Notes: generated by a model not told the origin, from the letters alone. A stretch of 64,000 nt of DNA from Nitzschia sp. DOCU1 (GCA_951394045.1 OX595985.1:5394001-5458000), one strand, 5' to 3'. Counted from the stretch's first letter, positions 10,929 to 22,512 are shown. Numbers and translations: made by a program.

Positions 10929-12834
10929 TTTAATAGTTTGTCAATACGAAAGCAGTAAGCCAAAGATAAGTTATCGCGTGAAATAATTTCGACACGAAAG
11001 AAAGCGGAACCCAAAGTCAGGGACTACTACAGTGCGATCGATGAGATTCTCTCGTAGAAAGCCTCGTTCGGTTCACGGCCTCGATAACAACGCAAGTGTT
11101 TCTCGAGAGGCGATTCCACACTTCAAATGCAAGACTGCGGACAGCAAGCTGATATTGACTCTTCTAGATTGTAGAAGAATAAGGTTAATGATGATGCCTC
11201 TTCCACAAACAGTGTTGATTGAACACGACGTCAAACATCCAAAGAGAGCGGGTGGCTCGTATGGACTTGACTTTTTGCTTGGCGCGCGATGGAATTTTGA
11301 AGGCCACGGATACACGACGAAAATCCAAGCACGCTATCATACCAGGTACATCCACCAATCAATCGCGTACAGGTACGTACGAAGCCTTGGAGGGAAAGTC
11401 GGGCGGGCGATCATGTTGGAAGCAAGGCGTCCCACCCAAGTACCGGTAGTCGAATGCGCGCCATCGCGCGATTTCAAACTGTATGCCACCAAGAACCACT
11501 CAAACATTTCTCGCTATGGATCCGCCGACCATGGCATTCTTCGTCTCGTTCGTTTCGAGGAAAAGGGACTTGTGAGTTAAAGACGCCACCATGTCCACTA
11601 CGAGTATCCACAAGCGATAATACCTCCATCGTCAGGGAAATACGATGGAACTAAGGATGACGAAGAACGAAGGAAGGTCGTAATTTATCGTCGGATTCGA
11701 AGAAAGATACGATGTGAGCCAGCTCGTGCTGACCCACAAGAATGACCAGAGTGAGGTGTGTGTACGTGTGCGTGTGCCAGGATGATGGATGCTGGGGAAA
11801 ACGTTGGGCAGTCCATACAATGCGCGCTGAAAATGATGAAATTACCACTCCAACTTTATTCACGACGGTCTTATGACTTGTTGGAAGTGACACTGGCTCG
11901 TCTTGGCAGCGTCGAGTCCCTCCAAAATGGAGACGACGAGGCGTTTGGCAGGGCGGCTCGTTGCGGACAACGTGATATCAACGGAGCCTAACCAAACTGA
12001 AACAAGCGTTTGCAGTGGACGTCGAATGAGGATTGTGTGTTTGGTGGCCACTAGACGAGTTGCAAGCATATTGACTAATCGCCGTTTTCTTCCTTTGCAG
12101 TATTACTTTGTTACCATCATGGAAGGATTGAATTGGACCACAATGAGACGCTCCCCGACGGATGGACATGCACCACTCTTGCCATCAAATGACGATTAAA
12201 ATGTTTTCACAAAAATCTGACACCTCTAATGCTAGCCCATATACAATATGGTCGATGATCTCACCGTGAATCGGATGATGGGCAAGAGCGGTTCTTGTTG
12301 GACGGAAAATAATTAAATTCCCTGCCTTGAGATTTTTGAAAGAGCCCCGAAATCGAACTCACACATTGTTTCTTTGCTATAGAACGCAGTGTGATTTCAT
12401 GGCTCGATTTGTCTCGGCGGTGAAGGGATGGGCATGTTACCTGGTTCACGTTTGAAGTCTTGTGTGTTGTGGGGATCGTGCTACGACGGGGAATCGCACC
12501 CTTCTCCTAGTCAGGACAGGTTCAAGCAGACGGCAATAAGATTGAGCATCGTCGAGCCGTCGGCTGCTGGGTGTAACTAGTCATAAACGTGCAAGGACGA
12601 CAGCGCATGGTGCCATGTGGAAGGAACTATTGGCGAAATGTACTATTTCGATATTTCACAGTAGACTGCAAGACCAACAGATCGCATTCAGTAAACAACG
12701 GCTTTGCTTGTTTAAGTAGGTGAAGTAAATGTGATACTAACATGCTTGCATCAACAAAGGGATACAAATTGCTTCCATGTGTGGCTGCGTTAGTAGCGAC
12801 GCCAAAGTCCCAGTGAAGTCGAGCATTCTCACTT
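10929..12834. other. 1.9-kb stretch without supported gene
   Basis: Several frames of 60 to 182 codons are open (the longest at 11032-11580, plus), but they overlap on both strands, show no family resemblance and have no consistent splice partners. No tRNA cloverleaf was found; one T-arm-like string near 12500 fails to pair. The left 100 bp should be the promoter of the RRM gene. A non-coding RNA cannot be excluded. Confidence 0.45.
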
Positions 12835-13690
12835 CTACACCTTTCCTCGCTTAGGATCCCTCATGTTTTTCATGTAGTTCGCAAACAATCCAACCGCAGT
12901 CCCGACCACATAGCCATAGGTACTAACGATAGAACGCAAATTATTGAGACAACATTCCAATTTGCATCTCCGCGCCTTCACCAGTTCAGCATACTACTCA
13001 CCCTCCGAATAGGATAGGCAAAGGCCATCTTGAGATTTGAGCACCATGATCTAACACCGACAAAACCTGGAATGGGATAATCAATGCCAAAATTCCGTAC
13101 AGCCTTGACGCCATCAAAACATCCGAATAATCAAAGGGCAGCTGTTCGAGAATATTTGATGTCGCGACGTCTTTTGACGTTGAGTTCACTAGTGTAGCAA
13201 TATAAATGGCAGAATAAATCGAGTGTCTCCAATGCACGACCATGTTGTTTCCGCAGAGAGCAAAGAGGGCGTACGTCGCCAACGACATTTTGACCAAATT
13301 CATAAGCTTGGACGAAAACTTGTTTGGAAATCTAACGAGCCAGTAAATCATCGTGACAACGACGGGGACCATAGTGAAAGGTGTCACATATTTAAGATCG
13401 AAAGGAGTAGCTAGGATCTCACTAGGATCCATGTGTTCCTTGACGCCGCGACAACAAAATAGGACAGGTTAGATGACAATTGGAAATATTCAACAATACC
13501 AAACAAAGAAACAGAAAAAGATGCAACATACCATGTCCGCTTTGTATTGCTTTAGAGGTCTCAACAAAATGAGCTGTTGCCATCCAAGTAGCAACATCAT
13601 GGAGACAACCGCGACGCAGACTCGAATGAGATACATCACTCTCTCGTCAGTGTAGATTTGCACCGGACGGTGAGCTGCTTCGGCCGCCAT
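12835..13690 (-). CDS. Multi-pass membrane protein, PIG-F-like (GPI anchor synthesis)
   Basis: Three exons (13690-13532, 13438-13002, 12922-12835) with GT-AG introns of 93 and 79 bp; the sum is 228 codons including stop, so 227 residues, close to the roughly 220 of PIG-F. The splices extend the frame smoothly (KADM|EHMDPSE and LPILFGG|TYGYVVG). There are about six hydrophobic segments. The C-terminal part, WPLPILFGGTYGYVVGTAVG, resembles the WPI-GA-GYVxG region at the end of PIG-F, preceded by an LDHG loop resembling the LDW loop. Known role of PIG-F: ER membrane protein that partners PIG-O and PIG-G to add ethanolamine phosphate to GPI anchors. The assignment rests on the C-terminus and topology and is moderate. 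The gene is divergent from the MFS gene. Confidence 0.6.
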
Positions 13691-14103
13691 TTTTGTTCTT
13701 GATACGAATGCTGGGCTCTGTTTAGTGTTGTTTAGCGAAGCACAATGTTTCCGATAGATGCTGGAGTGTGACTATGACAAAAGTCTTTCTTTCGGTCTCC
13801 ATCATCTTTGATGTGTCGAATGTGACACGGAAAGTCGGTTTCGTGGACAGGACGATGATGACGAATGAATGACGTTTTTCGGATACTGTACCTGTCGCCT
13901 TGCCATCGTCCGTCTAAAGTCTGACTGATTCGACCAAAGGGCCAGGGTTCGAATCATCACATGTTTGTTTTGTGCGGAGGTGCATCTCATACACCTTGAC
14001 ACCTCTCTCTAAAAAAGAGACTGTGCTGCATAAACGAAACATCTTTCCACCTTACAACGATTGAAGACATTTATACTTTTTCTCAATATACTATGGAAGA
14101 ATT
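13691..14103. promoter_or_regulatory. Divergent promoter region, PIG-F-like and MFS genes
   Basis: This 413-bp interval between two divergently transcribed genes must include both promoters. The 60 bp before the MFS start are AT-rich (a TTTATACTTTTTCTCAATAT stretch at about 14070-14090), a plausible core promoter, but this is only inferred from composition. Confidence 0.4.
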
Positions 14104-15773
14104 ATGAATTCGAGCGTTTCATCTTTCGCGTCATCGTCGTCGCGATCCACTTCGGCCACTTCGTTGCGCCCCCGATCCGAAGGCCAAGTCGTGGTGCCGC
14201 CGCTGGCATTTATGCGCAAGTCGGATAATCATAATAAACGATCATGGACGATTGCGTTGTTTTCCATCACGACGCTCCTGTTGTTTGCCGATCAAAATCT
14301 CATGAGTCCAAATCTCTCCGCAATGGCCGAGGAATTCGGATTTACGGAAGAAGAGCGGGATCGGAAGCTTGGAGGAGATATATCGCTTGCTTTTTTCTTG
14401 ATCGGGGCGCCAGCTTCCATGGTCATTGGTTGTCTAACAGACTCCAGTGATCGATCCATAGTGTTTGCTTGGACTGTTTTCATTGGAGAAGGGGCGTGCC
14501 TGGCTACGTATTGGGTGCAAAGCTATAGTCAACTATATGTTTGTCGCGCCATTACGGGGTTCTCGGTCGGCGGAGCCGTGCCTTTGATCTATTCCGTACT
14601 GGGAGACTTATTTGCCGCTGAGGATCGCCATTTGGTCAGCGCTCTGGTCAGTTTTGGCACGGGGGCGGGAATCGCGGTAGGACAAGCTGTGGCGGGGTTC
14701 TTGGGACCGGTTTATGGTTGGAGACTGCCATTCCTGGTGGTGGCACTACCGGCCTTAATAACTGCCGCCATGGTGTTATTTACAGTTCCAGATCCGGAGC
14801 GAGGTGCCATGGAGTCATCGATTATGGACAGTCAGGATGAACAGGATGAAGGTGGCGTGGCACTTGTTCCTATCCAACCCCGATCGCACCAATACACAGC
14901 ATTACCGTCCCCTCCAAAGGATTCTACATTACCACCTGATCCAAGAGTAAACGGAACACATATCGTCGAAACCTACTTTGACGGAATGTGCGAGGAGCAC
15001 TACGGTGGCTATTGTGGTTCTGATGTCAAAGTGCACCTGCGAACAATGAGCAAACTCCTGTCGACGCCGACCGTTCTTTTGGCAATCGTGCAGGGCGCCC
15101 CGGGCTGTATTACGTGGTAAGTACAATGATCCGAAAGTCATATGATTTCAAAACATCAGTCGCTAACAAATTTTCTGGCAGGGGCATCATCAACGTGTTT
15201 CTTAATGACTTTCTATCGGAGGATCGAGGATTCACGGTTCAAATGGCAACGACAACTCTCATGTTCTTTAGCGTTGGGAATGGTCTTGGTCTCTTCTTGC
15301 TCGGTGGTGGCATGGGACAACGTCTGTATCGCACGGACAAAAGGTATCCAGCACTGCTTGCGGGCTTTTCGGCGCTTGGAGGATGCCTACCCTTATGGGT
15401 TCTCTTCAATAGTGTTGATGTTAGCTCTCCATATTGGAGGGTTGTAATGGTAGCCATGCTGGCGGGCTTTGGAAGTGGCCCCACAGGCCCTATCATCAAG
15501 GCTACTTTGACCAACGTTACGCAACCGAGAACCCGGGGTCAAGCCTTTGCATTTTTCAACCTTTTTGATGACTTTGGTAAGGGACTGGGGCCCTTTTTTG
15601 TATCGCTGTTAATATCTGTCATGGGAGGCCGTCTTCCGGCCTTTAATGTTGGCATCCTGGGTTGGGTCGTTTGCGGCGTGGCGAACCTAGCTATCTTCTG
15701 CTTTGTTGAACAAGACGAAGCTATCATGCAAGCGGAAATCGCTTTGCGACCCGATCGGGACTTGTCCGTATAG
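14104..15773 (+). CDS. Major facilitator superfamily transporter (Spinster-like)
   Basis: Two exons (14104-15116, 15182-15773) around a 65-bp intron with GTAAGT donor and TTTTCTGGCAG acceptor; splicing completes a Trp codon (ITW|GIINVF) and gives 534 residues. Residues 1-45 are Ser/Arg-rich and cytosolic, followed by about 12 membrane segments. Segment 1 has LLFADQNLMSPNL; the loop 2-3 has GCLTDSSDRS, the MFS G-x-x-x-D-R signature region; segment 4 has RAITGFSVGGAVPLIYSVLGDLF and segment 5 GTGAGIAVGQAVAGFLGP. The central loop between halves is long and acidic (about residues 235-300). The pattern is that of Spinster-type MFS proteins (sphingolipid or lysolipid carriers in animals); the substrate here is unknown. 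Confidence 0.88.
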
Positions 15774-16097
15774 TTCAAGTTTTGTTGTACCAATCTTCGT
15801 CGCAGCAATGGAATGCCCAATGAACTCCTTCCTTTTTGCAACCTCGGCCCGCCAGACAAAGTCACTTCTAGCATACCAAATGAAATTGACTAGTTGGTGT
15901 GTTCGCTTTCTACTGTACTCTTTATGGCTCCAGCGACACGTTATCGCACAATTTGCAATACATTCCACACACCTAAACATGACATTCTGCGGGCACTCTA
16001 GCCTCATAGTCCGCGTTGGCGACCCACCTACAACCGATTCATTATCCCTACTAGAACAGTTCCACTCCATGTGGAAACACAAAAATACACCCCCGTG
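15774..16097. other. Convergent 3' region between MFS and NF-YB genes
   Basis: This 324-bp segment lies between the stops of two converging genes and should hold both 3' UTRs. No coding frame is supported. Confidence 0.5.
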
Positions 16098-16597
16098 TTA
16101 GGACTGACCCCCCTCGGTCCTTGACTTGTCCGGCTTGTCACCACGAACCGCCTCACGATACTTGTTGAGATAGATCTTCAAAGGCTCCACGTACTTGTCA
16201 AAGCCCAAAGTGGACATTGCCCATAAAAGGTCGTCCCCGTTGATGGTTTTCCTCTTTTCCTGCAAGCACTTGTCGCTAGCTTCCGAAGTAATAAACGAGA
16301 TAAACTCCGAAACGCACTCCTGAACAGTCTCCTTGGAATCCTTGGCTATTTTGGCATTCTCGGGCAGCGTATTCTTCATTATTCTAGCAATGTTCGCAAT
16401 CGGAAGATACCGGTCCTATAACAGTTACGGTGCAAGTCCAACGTGTTATCATCAATGCTATGCAACATTCCTTCCGCCGGCGTCGAACCATGACGTACCT
16501 GTTCACGAATTTCTTCATACTCATCACCAGGAGGAATCTTGGAGTCCGCAACGGCTTGGGCTGCCTCACTGAGCGCTGGGGAAGGGGCGTCAGACAT
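16098..16597 (-). CDS. NFYB: CCAAT-binding factor subunit NF-YB
   Basis: Histone-fold subunit of the trimeric NF-Y factor, which binds CCAAT boxes with NF-YC and NF-YA. Two exons (16597-16499, 16415-16098) with an 83-bp GT-AG intron, phase 0, give 138 residues. The splice rebuilds the conserved core start [17 protein letters not shown], followed by [42 protein letters not shown] and [14 protein letters not shown], all hallmark NF-YB positions including the KRKTI and LGF motifs. The C-terminus is short and polar ([12 protein letters not shown]). The ATG giving MSDAPS is chosen; an in-frame ATG twelve codons upstream is less likely. The exon junction inside the DRYLPIAN motif explains why either exon alone looks incomplete. 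Confidence 0.95.
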
Positions 16598-17050
16598 ATT
16601 CCTTTGATACACAACTACTAGACACTGTAGCAACCGAGGGGTTCAACAGCAATGTTCATTGATATTGTCAACTCGTTGAATGCACAATGGTTCCATGGTT
16701 TCGACCTCAGTAGATCTTGGTACTTGTTGTACGAGGATGCATGCTCGTGCGTTACGCTTGGTATGAGGTATCATAGCTTGTGACGCCAAAGGCCGGCCGA
16801 CAGAAGTCATCAGAGCACGCCACGTGTCGACCGATGAACAGCTTTGGAATCTTTGCGCGAGAGGTGCGCGATTTCGATTTCGGAGGGAGGAGGCCAGACG
16901 ATTCCAATGCCATCTTGCCCTGCCTCCTCCCTCGCGAACTAAATGAAACGGATAGTAGACTTGCCGACGATCACGGGTGTACTATGTCTGTAAAATATGA
17001 TGAAAGTCTAAGTTCTTTACTAGTAGAGTCTCCAGCAACATGTCTAGGTA
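16598..17050. other. Intergenic between NF-YB and prolyl hydroxylase genes
   Basis: Both neighbours are on the minus strand, so this 453-bp stretch should hold the NF-YB promoter and the hydroxylase 3' UTR. One plus-strand frame is open (16780-17076) but has no family resemblance and overlaps the end of the hydroxylase, so it is not called. Confidence 0.45.
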
Positions 17051-18592
17051 CTAGTCCTCCTGTTCTGCCTTCTTAACACCTAATGTATTGAAGCTGTCCC
17101 AAGGATTTTCCTTGTCGACTCCCAGGCGGATCCATTGGGTGACAATCTTCTTTTCGCCCTTGTAAACGGGGCAGCCCGAGTGCTCCGTGAAGCCTAGTAG
17201 TAAGGATAAGAGCAAAGGTAAGTGAGATTATGCATCCGCCAAGCGCAACAAGTGCCTACTCAACTCTGATTGGTTCCTTACCATTGTCCATGATCAATTT
17301 TTCGGGATCAATATATGAAAAGAAGATTCCGTTTCCCGAAACGGGCTTTACATGAACCCCCGCATTTCGGAAATTAGTGTGGCCGCCCACTTCTGGAACC
17401 GTACAATACAGGACCATGGTTGCCATGCGATTTCCCGGTTTGAACGGCATGCCCGTGCATTCACCGTCACAGTGAGGTGTGTACCGATCAGGCGCCGTAT
17501 CATTTTCACCGCGTCCAAAATATTGAATCGACATGAGATCCTCTTGACCAAACTCGTCAATTCCCAGATTCAGAACATGTTCTGCGTAATCATAAACGCG
17601 ACGGGACAATCGAGCAATCTTATTTCCTTTAGACTCCTGATCCCAAGGCACCTTGATTCCAGCTTGCATGGCCTTGCGATGTTCGGAAAAGTGTGAACCC
17701 CCCTTGCCGTCTGCAACGGTTGCCCGATGCAATTTTGGCTGAGCCGCCGCTGCCATGGCCTTGCATTCCTCTTCATCGATAAAGTTCTCAATGACATGAA
17801 TCTTGGAGGCAGGACGGTCCAGCATGATTTGAACCTTGCGAGTTTTGCCGTCCTTTAAGCTCTTCGAAGTAGTCTCTTCGACTGGCTCTGACGTATTCAA
17901 CGACGTGTCCACACAAGTATAGTTTTCCATTAGTGCGGCCATGTCCTTTCGGACCTTGGCTTGAAAGGCGATCTCTTCGTTAGCTTTGGCAAGCGTACCG
18001 GCCACCCCCGATTCGACGCACGAAGCCAACTCATCCATAGCCTCCAACGTCAAGGTCATGTCTCCATTGGCCTTGCTCAACTTTACTCTAGCAGATGCCT
18101 GGCAGTCACTCACAATTCCCTCCGCTTCCTGCTTGGCCCGAATTTGATCATCCTCAAAGACAATTTCAAAGTCTTTGTTCAGGGTGGCAGCTGCACCGAA
18201 ATAAATACTGTCAGACTACAAAGTACAATAAAAAACCATGACAACACCGCATATCACTCACTTTGCTCCGAGTTCTCAGTGACAGCCAGATAATTGGTTC
18301 GACAAGTTTGATCGCTGCCCTTGCAAACGCCCGTCTTGGAAGACGGCAATTCGCGAATTTCAAATTCGTGTCCGACAAAACTATTCAAATTAAAGGAGGC
18401 GCCATTCAACACATTGGGGCTGCTCATTAGCGACAATTCTCTCGTGTGGGGATGAACCCAGTAAATCTCGACTTTGGACCCCGATTCGTTCAAAATCTTA
18501 ATGGGGCGTTCGGTCGCTTTGGTGGTAGCCGGGGCACCAGACACGCGGCGAAGGAACACCAGGAAACTCAACAACAGAAAGCGAGACCACAT
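17051..18592 (-). CDS. Prolyl 4-hydroxylase, 2OG-Fe(II) oxygenase, secreted/ER type
   Basis: Three exons (18592-18262, 18190-17282, 17193-17051) with GT-AG introns of 71 and 88 bp encode about 460 residues. The N-terminus (MWSRFLLLSFLVFL, then SGAPA) is a signal peptide; an in-frame ATG eight codons upstream is an alternative start. Residues 20-110 are a luminal region with paired cysteines, and the middle is helical. The catalytic core starts near residue 236 (KIHVIENFIDEEEC). Iron ligands are H350 and D352 (TPHCDGEC) and H418 (TEHSGCPV), and K428 is the expected 2-oxoglutarate-binding Lys ten residues later; the final ligand is only present after splicing exon 3. The family hydroxylates peptidyl proline in the secretory pathway. 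The natural substrate is unknown. Confidence 0.9.
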
Positions 18593-19110
18593 GATGACGA
18601 TAATAATAAGCACCACCCGTCAACAAAGGAGGAAGGATGGGCCTGACAATGACAAGCAATCTCAATCGCAATGATCGGTATTATCTTTGTGGGCACTATG
18701 GGTTTTTCTGTCGGTGCTGTGGTCAACGTTCCTCGTTTGCATGCAGATGCAGGCGCAATTCTCGTTGTGTGATGGCGCCGGCCGGCGCGCGGGTCGATTT
18801 CCATCCATTTCGAAATTCGCGAACTCCGAGCCGATCACAAGATCCTTCGTCTGCTCTTCGTCCGCCTTTCTCAAACGTGGATCAACAAATGACCGCGGCT
18901 GCCGGCGCTTCGGCCAGTCGCGTGACGCACGGAGTTAGTGGTAGGTAGGTGACACAGGTAGCGGTGGTATGTAGTAGGTAGTGGTGGTTTCGGGCCTAGT
19001 TACTGAGCAGTAGCTCGGCCCGAACCACACCGATGAAACCATGGTGAGATGGTCAGCCAATCAACGGACCGTTGGAATTTGCTGGGAGGGAGCAAAGCGT
19101 GGGAGGCATG
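18593..19110. other. Intergenic, includes hydroxylase promoter
   Basis: No supported gene. A GT-rich stretch near 18942-18995 contains repeated GTAGGT/GTGGTGGT words. This is the transition from the gene-dense part to the retroelement block. Confidence 0.45.
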
Positions 19111-19338
19111 TCAGTGGAGGGGGATGTGGTGGTTGGGGTACAACGAGAAAGCACCTTCACGGAGCATGCGGGCGGAAAAGTTTTGCATAACGGGGGCAGC
19201 CTGGACATGCAGATAACGGAGCATTTCATCGGACCGCCAGCGTCCGATGAGGTGGATGGTATCATGATCAACATCGGCGCAGAGTGACAAGAATCCGGCA
19301 GGGACTCTTAAGGAACGCGGCGGCAAACGCGACGACAA
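19111..19338 (-). pseudogene. Tyrosine-recombinase C-terminus remnant (Crypton/DIRS-like)
   Basis: The fragment of about 75 codons carries SLRVPAGFLSLCADVD followed by IHLIGRWRSDEMLRYLHVQA. This follows the end of tyrosine recombinases of Crypton or DIRS type: an SLR box with a small-residue helix, then GRWxSD and an RY(L)H motif where the Tyr is the nucleophile position. Family recognition is from memory of this motif. Nothing upstream on the same strand continues the protein, so it is a decayed element or a short exon of an unseen gene. It lies just outside the Copia-A long terminal repeat. Confidence 0.5.
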
Positions 19339-19493
19339 TCAACAAAATGTGGCGGCGCTTACTCAACAATGCTGACGATTCTCCACGAACGATCCGGGAG
19401 AACCAGCAACAACTACAACTATGCCTCTCTACGCTAGAGGCGCTCGATATACTTAGCTTTTGGGGCAATTGGGTGACAATACGTTCACGTAAG

Positions 19494-19686
19494 TGATTCT
19501 TAATATTGTGAGTTATCTACGTCTGCCGCCGACGGCGGTCACTCATCTTCGAGCATCACTCCTCGATGCCATGCGCGCGTGCGTGCGTCGTCCGACCACT
19601 CGGAGCGAAAGACTAACTTGACTAACACACTACTGACGTCACGCGCGGACCGTCTGTTCGTCGCTCGTCTACCTTATTTTCTATCA
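19494..19686 (-). repeat. Putative 3' LTR of Copia-A
   Basis: On the minus strand a purine tract (AAAGAGGGGAG) is followed by TGATAG, and 193 bp later the sequence reads AAGAATCA. The TGAT...ATCA ends match the TG...CA rule and follow the RNase H region, where a 3' LTR should start. The other LTR is not visible in the window, so the right boundary cannot be confirmed by comparison. Confidence 0.42.
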
Positions 19687-21585
19687 CTCCCCTCTTTCGC
19701 GCTCGGGGTGGTGCCCTCCTTTCCGTCTTCCTCCAAATTCTCTTCCTCTTCTTCTTCTCCCTCAAATTCTACTTCCCCCATATTAGCGACGTCACCAGCG
19801 AAGAACATAAGTGGCTTGAGCTGTGCCCAGATCTGTTGGTATCCCCAATGCTTAGAGAGAATGTCGGCAGGGTTCTCAGGTCCAGACATGTGATAAAAGC
19901 CAACTATGCCCGCTGCAATAGCCTCGCGAACGTGATGGAAGCTAAGTGCAGTGTGCCGTTTATGTAGCTTGGCATGGGGCTTAGCAGAGCTGTTAACCAC
20001 CGACTCGTTGTCGCCGAAATGTAGCTCGAGGATTGGGACACCTAAATAACGCAACGTGTTACGTAGGTCCATTACTTGTTCTACACATGTTCTCGCGGCG
20101 ATGAACTCCGATCCGTAGGTTGCTGTCTCGACAGTCGCTTGGCGTTTGGAGAACCAATCAATCGGAGTGGCGTTAAGGAAGTGGAGTATCCCAGTGACCG
20201 AACGACCAGTCAGCATGTCGTGGTACAAGTTCGCGTCTACGTAGTGGGTCAATAGGACGTAGTTCCCGAGGGGTTCGGGGGCATCGTGGGGAATCATCTC
20301 TTCGATGTCCCCGTAGACGGACGTCGTCCAATCGTACTCTACCTCTGGTATCCTACGACAGACTGGTAGTCTTTAGTTTCCTTATCGTTACATAGGCGCG
20401 TCGTGTCAAGCTCCGGATGGTCATTCTTCTCAAGCGGGGAACGTACGCGACGCTTCGGCATGTGCCCGAAGAGGTCCTTGTACGTGTCGACCATGCGCGA
20501 GATATACTTCTTGGGCTTGAGGCACAGTATGCCGTCGGAATCGCGGACAAAGTCGCATCCGAGGTGAAAGCTTATGGGCCCGGTTCCCTTCAACTTGAAC
20601 TTGTAGGTCTCCATTAGTCGTTCAGTGAAGGACTTAGGGTCCAGCATCGCCATCGCAAGGTCGTCCACATATACCCCTATGTACTTGTAGACGTCACCGT
20701 TCTTCCGCATCCATATGTCCGGTTCTGCCTTACACGGAAAGAACCCTTCGTTTTGGAGGCACTCGGCGAATCTTTTGTGCCATCGTAATCCGCTGGTCCT
20801 GAGTCCATATAAGGCCTTCTTGATGACCAATATGTGCCCTTCAACTTTGGGTCCGAATTCGGGTGCCGCTAGAATGCAGACACGTTCTTTGGTCTTGGCC
20901 TCTAAGTAAGCATTACCTATGTCAGTGAGCCCAGAGTTGGAGTCCGTTGAGCTCGGCGAGAAACGTGATCATACGAATCCCTCTCAACGAAACCACTCCA
21001 GAGTACACACTATCCACAGGTATGTCCGTCAGGTGTCCGTCGGCAACGAGCCGGGCCTTGTGTTGTCCGTCGTGTTTCACGTCAAAGACAAGGTGTACGC
21101 GAATCTTCTTATAACCAGTCGGCATGACCTTACCTACGTCATGAAAGGTCTGGTATTTGTCCAACTGTGCGAGCTCTAATTTAGTAGCGTCTGCCCACTT
21201 CGAGTTCCGGTTCATCTTGTCGAGCCAGACGGCTTCCTTGTAGTTCCGTGGAATCTGGAACCCATACTTGTACTTAAGGCGTTGTTGAACGAGCGGAGTT
21301 TCGCCTGATTTGCCATACGGTAGAGCTTCTTCTGCCGCTTAGCGAGGTTGCGGAAATGCTTCCAACCTGGTAACTCTAGTAGGTTGTTCTTAATGGCATA
21401 CTCTACTAGGGGAATCGGGTCGTCTGCAGCCATCGTCGTGAGGGGTTCGCTAGTAATCTCCCCGTTCCCCCATTCGACCATGACGTTATACATGGGGGAG
21501 CCTTTGTACCTTGGGTCGCTCGCGGTGAGAGGTCCCTCATGCGAGACAATACCCCTGTACTTCCAGAGAACATCCCCTTCGAGCT
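19687..21585 (-). pseudogene. Copia-A pol, reverse transcriptase and RNase H part (broken)
   Basis: Remains of a Ty1/Copia polyprotein in at least four frames on the minus strand. From high to low coordinate: linker and RT N-terminus (KYQTFHDVGKVMPTGYKKI, VFDVKHDGQHKARLVADGH); RT core with KKALYGLRTSGLRWH and the catalytic YVDDLAMAM; and RNase H with DWFSKRQATVETATYGSEF, FGDNESVV and the Copia-typical tail HKRHTALSFHHVREAI, GPENPADILSKHW. Frameshifts near 20300-20340, 20830-20920 and 21210-21310 inactivate it. The C-terminal 35 residues are strongly acidic. The order is Copia (integrase before RT), and the matching integrase half lies at 39.0-40.2 kb, beyond the inserted LINEs. Confidence 0.9.
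21377..21585. repeat. Left copy of a Copia-A segment duplicated around LINE-2
   Basis: These 209 bp correspond to the 206 bp at 39011-39216 with roughly 12% differences and one 3-bp in-frame gap. The two copies start exactly after the LINE-2 tail and stop exactly at its 5' end. On the minus strand both encode the same Copia stretch (KYxGIxSHEGPLTAS, PLTTMAADDPIPLVEYAI), with most differences at third codon positions. Confidence 0.85.
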
Positions 21586-21897
21586 ATCGAAAATACTTTT
21601 TGGGATTTTGGAAAGTCGAAAATGCGTATGTAATGCGCGGTACAAACAAATAACACAAGATAACACACGATACGTAGACTACTAGTAGGATTTCTACGTG
21701 AGGAAAATGACAATGACCAACAGCCAAACTCAAACTTCAGCACAAGTTTACAACGGAGAGGTGCAGGATAGCAGTGAAAAGATGACAGAAACAGGAAAAG
21801 GAGATGCTCTGGGAGTGTTGATGAAAGGTCCGAAGGAGAACAACAAGTTCTGCCACGAGATCGGCAAAATCAAAGATGGACCCGAGGAAAAACGCAG

Positions 21898-22267
21898 ATG
21901 GCCCCCACCGTCGGACAAGTGAAGACGGAGTGTGCTGCAGGACATAAGTGCAAGGAAGTAAAAGGTAAAGCGGTAGGCTATGCACAGAGATGCATGGTAT
22001 GTGGTTACTGCCTTCACGGGATGTGCGGCATGAAAATCGAAGACTCTGCCAAACGGACTGCCCCCAAGAAAGCCAATCGCGTGTGTCTCGGATGCATCCA
22101 TGTATTAAAACTTGAAAATAAAGTTCACAAGGTGGCCAACGAGGAGGTTATTAGTCTGCGACATGCTAAACTCCACAAGTATCTCAGGGAATCGTACCCA
22201 AAACTGGTCTTACTGAACCCTCTGGCACACATGGACGAAGACGATGACAATCAAGAACCATCGGAAG
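21898..22267 (+). pseudogene. LINE-2 ORF1, N-terminal zinc-binding part
   Basis: The frame begins MAPTVGQVK and contains spaced Cys/His pairs: CAAGHKC, CMVCGYCLHGMC and CLGC, likely one or two zinc-binding sites. It then turns acidic (MDEDDDNQEPSE). It is cut at the target-site duplication and resumes in the same frame at 30719 (EPSE then DDPLSHNQRS), because the inserted element plus duplication is a multiple of three. An overlapping frame at 21698-21922 may be a shifted N-terminal extension or a small upstream ORF. Nucleic-acid binding is inferred from its position in ORF1. Confidence 0.65.
22250..22267. repeat. Target-site duplication of LINE-1, left copy
   Basis: ATCAAGAACCATCGGAAG is repeated exactly at 30701-30718. 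The two copies bracket LINE-1 precisely and fall in the coding frame of LINE-2 ORF1. Confidence 0.92.
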
Positions 22268-22512
22268 TAATAATAATAAATAATAAAACTCAAAGATTAA
22301 CTACGGCTGTAGTTGTCCCAGTAGGACTTTATAGTCGCCAGGATGGAGGCCACTGATTGGCAGCACAACTCCATGAACGACCTGGTGTCACGTGCATTTA
22401 TATGTAAGCTGATGTAGGTCTTGGTCCAATGTAGGTCATGATCGTGTCAAGACGTCTGTTTTTTTTTTTTTTTTTTTTTTTCCCGAACCGGTAGTTCAGA
22501 TCCGTGTGATGG

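Noticed and set aside
11032..11580. 182-codon plus-strand frame as a gene
   Set aside because: No family resemblance, competing open frames on both strands, no splice-supported extension.
12470..12560. Possible tRNA on the minus strand (string GGTGCGATTCCCC)
   Set aside because: The loop lacks TTCGA, and no acceptor, D-arm or anticodon arm pairs around it.
13920..13975. T-arm-like GGGTTCGAATC string
   Set aside because: No acceptor stem or other arms; it lies in a promoter region.
22459..22481. T-run as the 3' boundary of LINE-1
   Set aside because: The 18-bp target duplication places the end about 190 bp further left, so this A-run (sense) is internal to the 3' UTR.
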